From: Synergistaceae bacterium
Lineage (GTDB): Bacteria; Synergistota; Synergistia; Synergistales; Aminobacteriaceae
Assembly: GCA_017446645.1 (NCBI GenBank)
Contig: JAFSQO010000093.1
Coordinates: forward strand, 1-7,572
Length of the DNA stretch: 7,572 bases
Direction: 5' to 3'
Under the pieces are notes generated by a model. It was not told the origin of the DNA, made no database searches, and was given only the letters and a program-made list of their open reading frames with translations. A program made the translations under genes and the position numbers. Within the stretch, counting starts at the first letter, position 1. Each line of letters begins with the position of its first letter. Positions 3,687 to 7,572 of this stretch are shown in pieces.

Positions 3687-5161
3687 TATTTGCCTTCCCA
3701 TGCCATATCCCAAAAGCCCATTTCATAGAGCGAGCATGTCCTGAAAATCTCGGCTATGTGCTCAAGTTGTGAAGCGTTATAGTCTTTCACTGACTCTTCA
3801 AAATTTTGGAGCATGAGTTTATTGGCATTGCAGTATTCTTCGCCGGAATAATTTTTTATCCAGTCCCCGTATAATTCATGATTTATTGCGTCAGGGTTAT
3901 TCTTGACTATATTCTTTGCGATGTCCTCGTAGCTCAGGGCACATGACAATATCGCAGCAAGAATTTCAGCTTCGCCTTCTTCGTAAGCTATTCTAATCAT
4001 GTAAGACGTGTATGACATATTCGCAAGACTTCGCGGGGTGTTCTCGATTTCATTCCGGGTAACTCCGAGCCTTCCCATGTAGCCGTTATGGATATTCATT
4101 TCGACGTTGGCTATAGCGTCAATAATTGACACACAGAATTTCATTGTGTCGAGCTTACTGGCCTTAGCTGCTCCAAGTGCAAAAACTTTTGAGTACTCGT
4201 TGAGATACAAGTAATCCTGAATGATATAATGCCTGAATTTTTCCGGAGCTAAATCACCTGACTCAAGGCCCTTCACAAACGGATGATTATTATATTCGTG
4301 CCAAATATCTTTGACTGAGTCCATGAGGTAACCGCGAATAGTTTCACTCTGTGCAAATTTCCCCGTGAGATTAAAGCAATGATTCATCGGTCCGCAGCCT
4401 CTCCCAAGGTCAAGCATAGCACTCAATGCCCCTGATATATATTCTTTTGAGCGGTTCACTGCCTCATCGAGGGCAAAACCCTTTGCAAGATTTGCAGCTA
4501 TTGCACTCGATAACGTACAGCCTGTACCGTGAGTATTATTTGTGTTGATTCTTTTACCCATGAACCATTTGGCTTCACCTGAAGAGTAAAGCAAGTCATT
4601 GGCATCGTTGACATCATGACCGCCTTTTACAAGGACTGAGCAGCCGAATTTTGCGTTCATGATTTTTGCAGCAGCTATCATATCTTCCTGATTATGAATC
4701 TTTATGCCTGATAAAATCTCAGCTTCAGGTATATTCGGAGTGATTACAGCTGCTAACGGCAATAACTCTTCTGCAAGGGTGTTAATTGCGTCATCATCAA
4801 TCAATTTTGCGCCGCTTGTTGCTACCATGACGGGGTCAGCTACGATATTTTTGGCTTTATAGAGTTTCAGGGCTTCTGCTATAGTGTGAATTAATCCAGA
4901 ACTGGAGACCATGCCGATTTTTATTGCGTCGGGAAAGATGTCGCTGAACACTGCATCAAGCTGCTGCCTCAAGAATTCCGGTGTTGCCTCCTGAACTGCG
5001 AAGACCCCTGTAGTGTTTTGGGCCGTCATTGCAGTAATTGCGCTCATTGCAAACACCCCATTGAGTGCCATAGTTTTGATGTCCGCCTGAATTCCTGCCC
5101 CCCCTGAGGAGTCACTGCCTGCAATAGTCAAAGCCGTCTTCATGTTCATATTCACGTTCAT
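3686..5161 (-). CDS. thiD: Fusion: HMP/HMP-P kinase (ThiD) + aminopyrimidine aminohydrolase (TenA)
   Basis: This 491-residue protein joins two thiamin enzymes. Residues 8-263 are ThiD, which phosphorylates HMP and then HMP-P. It has AGSDSSGGAGIQADIKT (14-30), DPVMVATSG (109-117), TPNIPEAE (141-148), KGGH (179-182) and the anion-hole loop HGTGC (211-215). Residues about 270-491 are TenA, which hydrolyses aminopyrimidine from degraded thiamin. Its expected residues are present: D316 (QDYLYL), Y384 (MSYTSY), nucleophile C407 (LSCALSY) and E480 (YEMGFWDMA), which places it in the cysteine class. Yeast Thi20 has a similar two-domain order. A start at 5182 is possible. The ATG at 5159-5161, forming ATGA with the phosphatase stop, fits the coupled operon better; ATGs four and six codons further in are alternatives. 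Confidence 0.93.
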   Translation of the reverse strand: MNVNMNMKTALTIAGSDSSGGAGIQADIKTMALNGVFAMSAITAMTAQNTTGVFAVQEATPEFLRQQLDAVFSDIFPDAIKIGMVSSSGLIHTIAEALKLYKAKNIVADPVMVATSGAKLIDDDAINTLAEELLPLAAVITPNIPEAEILSGIKIHNQEDMIAAAKIMNAKFGCSVLVKGGHDVNDANDLLYSSGEAKWFMGKRINTNNTHGTGCTLSSAIAANLAKGFALDEAVNRSKEYISGALSAMLDLGRGCGPMNHCFNLTGKFAQSETIRGYLMDSVKDIWHEYNNHPFVKGLESGDLAPEKFRHYIIQDYLYLNEYSKVFALGAAKASKLDTMKFCVSIIDAIANVEMNIHNGYMGRLGVTRNEIENTPRSLANMSYTSYMIRIAYEEGEAEILAAILSCALSYEDIAKNIVKNNPDAINHELYGDWIKNYSGEEYCNANKLMLQNFEESVKDYNASQLEHIAEIFRTCSLYEMGFWDMAWEGK

Positions 5162-5796
5162 GATATGTGAAACTCTCTCCAATCTGTTACATAATAATCT
5201 GATAAATCTATAATTTTTGCTTCATGTTCATATTTTTGACTCGAAACATCTTTAACTCCTGCAATTATAAAGCCTGAGTCCTTTGCTGTCTTTAGTGCAA
5301 ATAACGAATCTTCAAAGACGATAATATTTTCAGGTTTAAGGCCGAGAAAATCAGCACATTTAAGAAATATTTTCGGCTCATTCTTGTCTGTCTCAAGTTC
5401 CGAACATGTGAATATCCCTGCGAAGTATTTATCTATTTCGTTCCTGATGAGTGCTGCAGTGAGTAAGTCTTTATCACCTGAGGTAGCGATTACTGAGGGG
5501 AGATTAATTCTGTCGAGGAAGTCCCTGACTCCCGGCTTCAGATTGACTTCATGAACGTAAAAATTCTCGATAATTGCCAGGATAGACTCGCGGATCTGGC
5601 TTAATGACGCGTCTATCTTGTAGTGAGTCTGCAAGTAAAGACAACCCTGTTCTATGCTCATGTCATAAAGAATTTCAGAGAGTCCTTTTTCAGGTGTGAT
5701 ATTAATGCTCCGTAAGAATCTGTCACCGAGTTCGCTCCAGATATGCATGGAGTCCAGTAAAGTCCCGTCAGCATCGAATATAGCAGCCTTAATCAT
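5158..5796 (-). CDS. HAD-superfamily phosphatase, probable thiamin phosphate phosphatase
   Basis: This 212-residue subfamily I HAD hydrolase has all four motifs. They are DADGT with nucleophile D8 and acid D10, ATSG (104-107), K142 in EPKIF, and FEDS with E162/D163 (161-164). A helical cap lies between motifs I and II (about 15-88). It sits between thiE and thiD-tenA with overlaps of 8 and 4 bp and no ribosome site of its own, so it is translated as part of the thiamin set. ThiE makes thiamin phosphate but ThiN needs free thiamin, and this operon has no thiL. A phosphatase is exactly what is missing between them. Plant and some bacterial HAD enzymes are known to do this step. The specificity is inferred; related sequences act on sugar phosphates. 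Confidence 0.8.
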   Translation of the reverse strand: MIKAAIFDADGTLLDSMHIWSELGDRFLRSINITPEKGLSEILYDMSIEQGCLYLQTHYKIDASLSQIRESILAIIENFYVHEVNLKPGVRDFLDRINLPSVIATSGDKDLLTAALIRNEIDKYFAGIFTCSELETDKNEPKIFLKCADFLGLKPENIIVFEDSLFALKTAKDSGFIIAGVKDVSSQKYEHEAKIIDLSDYYVTDWREFHIS

Positions 5797-6436
5797 TCAG
5801 GTAAAATAAATCTTGCGAGAACGAAAATAAATTCAGAGCAGCTTCTTTGATGTTCTCACTTGCAAATATCGCGCTGATTACTGCAACACCTGCAATTTTT
5901 GAGCCTGCAAGTTCTACAATGTTGTCAAGGTTTATGCCTCCGATTGCGACAACAGGGATATTCACGGCTCCGCATATCTGCTTCAAGGTCTCGTAGCTTA
6001 CATCTATAGCGTCAGACTTTGAGCCTGTCGGAAAGACTGCACCTGCTCCCAGATAATCAGCTCCCTGAGATTGAGCCAGAACTGCCTCTTCAGGGGTACC
6101 TACTGAAACGCCCAGAATCTTGTCAGGCCCTATCATTTTGCGGACCTTGCCTGCTTCCATGTCGCTTTGTCCAACGTGAACGCCGTCAGCATGTAGTTCG
6201 ATTGCAAGCTGAACATTATCGTTTATGATGAAAGGTACGTCAAAGTCCATACATAACGACTGGATTTTCTGAGCTTCTGCCTTGAATGCTTCATGATCTA
6301 AATCCTTCTCTCGAAGCTGAACCATAGTAACGCCTCCTTCCAACGCTTCTTTGACAACGTGATAGAGCGTCCTGTCGCCCAGCCAGCGTCTGTCAGTAAC
6401 GGCATAGAGAATTAAATCCTGCCTAAATAACTTCAT
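5789..6436 (-). CDS. thiE: Thiamin phosphate synthase
   Basis: This 215-residue TIM-barrel enzyme couples HMP-PP with thiazole phosphate to form thiamin phosphate. It shows YAVTDRRWL (11-19), GGVTMVQLREK (34-44), INDNVQLA (71-78) with metal ligand D73, and ADGVHVGQSDM (83-93) with metal ligand D92. Then follow GADYLGAGAVFPTGSKSDA (125-143), the phosphate-binding loop, and PVVAIGGI (161-168). The length is normal. The ATG has GGAG six bases upstream, a strong ribosome site inside the end of thiM, with a 14 bp overlap. Its last 8 bp overlap the phosphatase gene. NDN in place of the more usual NDD changes the residue after the metal ligand and is probably tolerated. Confidence 0.96.
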   Translation of the reverse strand: MKLFRQDLILYAVTDRRWLGDRTLYHVVKEALEGGVTMVQLREKDLDHEAFKAEAQKIQSLCMDFDVPFIINDNVQLAIELHADGVHVGQSDMEAGKVRKMIGPDKILGVSVGTPEEAVLAQSQGADYLGAGAVFPTGSKSDAIDVSYETLKQICGAVNIPVVAIGGINLDNIVELAGSKIAGVAVISAIFASENIKEAALNLFSFSQDLFYLND

Positions 6437-7247
6437 ACGTTGCTCCTTTATTAAGTATTTCAGAGTTCATGTTATAAATAGCGTCAATGATTTTATTTCT
6501 GTATGTAGAATTCCCCTCGCCGTCCTGAAGTCTTGCAAATGCAATTTCCCCTGCAAGTCCCATCATGCAGACAGCAGCAGCACAGGCTTCAAGCTTATTG
6601 TCTGGATTTGCAGCAATGAACGCCGTAATAATCCCGGAGAGCTGGCAGCCGGTTCCCGTAATGCGTCCCATCTCAGGCTTTCCGTTACGGATTACGAAGC
6701 ACCTTGAGGAGTCAGCAATGAGGTCGATTGCACCGGTTAAAGCAATAATCGAGTGTGAGGAGCGTGCAAAATCTTTCACAAAGTCAATCATGAATGCCAG
6801 ATTGTCATCATTTACAGAGTCAGCTTTGTCAGCGTCAACCCCGTGAGTAGTTCCTGAGCCTAGCACAAGGGTCTTTATCTCTGAACTGTTACCGCGAATT
6901 ACGTCAAAGTTTATCTGCTTGAGTAAATTTAATGCTGTGTCAGTCCTGAGTGAACTTGCACCAGCTCCTACAGGGTCAAGCAAAAGCACGTGGCCGAGTT
7001 CTGAAGCTCTTTTTCCTGCCTTGAACATGCTCTCAATAGTGCGTGAATTGAGTGTGCCTATATTAACATTTAAGCCGTTACAGATTGCAGTGATTTCTAC
7101 CGCATCGTCAGGTTCATCAGCCATTATCGGCGAAGCACCGCAGGCGAGTAAAGCGTTGGCTACGTCATTAACAGTAACGTAATTTGTGATATTATGAACA
7201 AGAGGCGATTTTTCTCTGACGTTATCCAGATATTTCCCTAAGTTCAA
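6423..7247 (-). CDS. thiM: Hydroxyethylthiazole kinase
   Basis: This 274-residue ribokinase-like enzyme phosphorylates 4-methyl-5-hydroxyethylthiazole, the salvage entry for the thiazole half of thiamin. Motifs are VHNITNYVTVND (17-28), GASPIMADEPDD (37-48), DPVGAGAS (91-98), IRGNSSEI (117-124), TGAID (171-175) and GTGCQLSG (198-205) with the conserved Cys201 of the anion hole. It is the first gene of the operon. The start codon is TTG at 7245-7247, with AGGAG (plus 7259-7263) 11 nt upstream. No ATG lies near, and the family N-terminus begins here. An ATT at better spacing upstream is possible but would be rare. The weak start may lower expression of this gene. Confidence 0.95.
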   Translation of the reverse strand: MNLGKYLDNVREKSPLVHNITNYVTVNDVANALLACGASPIMADEPDDAVEITAICNGLNVNIGTLNSRTIESMFKAGKRASELGHVLLLDPVGAGASSLRTDTALNLLKQINFDVIRGNSSEIKTLVLGSGTTHGVDADKADSVNDDNLAFMIDFVKDFARSSHSIIALTGAIDLIADSSRCFVIRNGKPEMGRITGTGCQLSGIITAFIAANPDNKLEACAAAVCMMGLAGEIAFARLQDGEGNSTYRNKIIDAIYNMNSEILNKGATYEVI

Positions 7248-7287
7248 GATAATAACAGCTCCTGAGTAATTAAAATTTTAAACATAA

Positions 7288-7316
7288 ACTTTACTATAGA
7301 TTTTATTGCTTGTCTA
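7288..7316 (-). promoter_or_regulatory. Candidate promoter of the thiamin operon
   Basis: On the minus strand TAGACA (plus 7311-7316) and TAAAGT (plus 7288-7293) are separated by 17 bp and lie about 40 bp before the thiM start. TATAGT, overlapping the second box, is an alternative -10. The short leader leaves no room for a TPP riboswitch after this promoter. Confidence 0.4.
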
Positions 7317-7393
7317 TATAAAAATATATCACTTATCATTCATTTTTTGTTCACGAAACATTATTATGCGAAATAATTACGGAGCTTTTGCAC

Positions 7394-7422
7394 TTGACAA
7401 AAAGTTATTAAACATGTAATCT
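7394..7422 (+). promoter_or_regulatory. Candidate promoter of the cold-shock gene
   Basis: A perfect TTGACA at 7394-7399 is followed after 17 bp by TAATCT at 7417-7422, a weak -10. This would give an AU-rich 5' leader of roughly 65 nt before the ATG at 7495, fairly long, as is common for cspA-type mRNAs. Confidence 0.5.
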
Positions 7423-7476
7423 TTCCACAATAAATGCTCTTTTACAGATAAAGGGCACAGAAATACTTTTTTTATC

Positions 7477-7482
7477 AGGAGG
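7477..7482 (+). promoter_or_regulatory. Ribosome binding site of the cold-shock gene
   Basis: A perfect AGGAGG lies 12 nt before the ATG, with a T-run in between. The spacing is longer than usual, but the site fixes this start. Confidence 0.7.
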
Positions 7483-7494
7483 CTTTTTTTTATA

Positions 7495-7572
7495 ATGGCA
7501 CAGGGTACCGTAAAGTGGTTTAACGAGAGCAAAGGGTACGGATTCATCACCGCTGACGAGGGTAAAGACGTC
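7495..7572 (+). CDS. CspA-family cold-shock protein (partial, C-terminus beyond window)
   Basis: The first 26 codons read MAQGTVKWFNESKGYGFITA then DEGKDV, the start of a cold-shock domain, a five-stranded OB fold that binds single-stranded RNA and DNA and melts RNA structure. GTVKWFN is strand 1, and KGYGFI (13-18) is the RNP1 motif with its stacking aromatics. RNP2 (usually VFVH) would follow just beyond the window. These proteins are normally about 65-70 residues. The gene is divergent from thiM, separated by 247 bp of AT-rich sequence that holds both candidate promoters and no recognised riboswitch. Which Csp paralogue it is, or whether it is cold-induced, cannot be told. Confidence 0.95.
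   Translation, partial: MAQGTVKWFNESKGYGFITADEGKDV

Noticed and set aside
6565..7182. Plus-strand frames opposite thiM (6565-6846 and 6919-7182), opposite thiE (6019-6228) and opposite thiN (3166-3363).
   Set aside because: They are opposite strands of conserved enzymes, without ribosome sites or recognisable protein features.

Overview
The window falls into two unlike halves. Bases 1-1762 are a densely packed, repeat-built toxin-antitoxin (TA) island. Bases 1763-7572 are ordinary bacterial chromosome: rarA, a five-gene thiamin salvage operon on the minus strand, and the start of a cold-shock gene. Strong Shine-Dalgarno sites, a moderate base composition and this mix of genes point to a bacterium, perhaps an anaerobic gut or rumen lineage such as Synergistota or Firmicutes. 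The sequence alone does not settle the phylum.

TA island. Minus-strand antitoxin/RelE-type toxin pairs alternate with plus-strand copies of a DUF1902/HicB-like antitoxin gene. The order is: antitoxin X copy 0 (cut by the window edge), broken hicB copy 1, toxin 1, antitoxin 1, hicB copy 2, toxin 2, antitoxin X copy 2, hicB copy 3, hicA remnant, rarA. Each antitoxin faces a hicB copy across a near-identical spacer of about 70 bp. The spacer is centred on a palindrome that supplies a TATAAT box on both strands. Copies 2 and 3 of hicB differ at four positions, all synonymous. Copy 1 has lost 152 bp net and carries an extra A. Only copy 3 is followed by any HicA sequence, and that reading frame ends after 24 codons in a TGA that overlaps the ATG of rarA.

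Housekeeping half. RarA/MgsA is a complete AAA+ ATPase that converges on, and overlaps by 11 bp, the end of the thiamin operon. The operon runs leftward from about 7247 to 3057: thiM, thiE, a HAD phosphatase, a thiD-tenA fusion, thiN. Every junction overlaps (14, 8, 4 and 1 bp), which suggests translational coupling. The enzymes form a salvage route. ThiM phosphorylates hydroxyethylthiazole, ThiD phosphorylates HMP, and ThiE joins them to thiamin phosphate. The HAD enzyme probably removes that phosphate, and ThiN pyrophosphorylates thiamin to TPP. TenA recovers pyrimidine from thiamin breakdown products. No thiC, thiG or thiL lies in the window, and no TPP riboswitch is recognisable upstream of thiM. 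A cspA-family gene starts divergently at 7495 and runs off the right edge.
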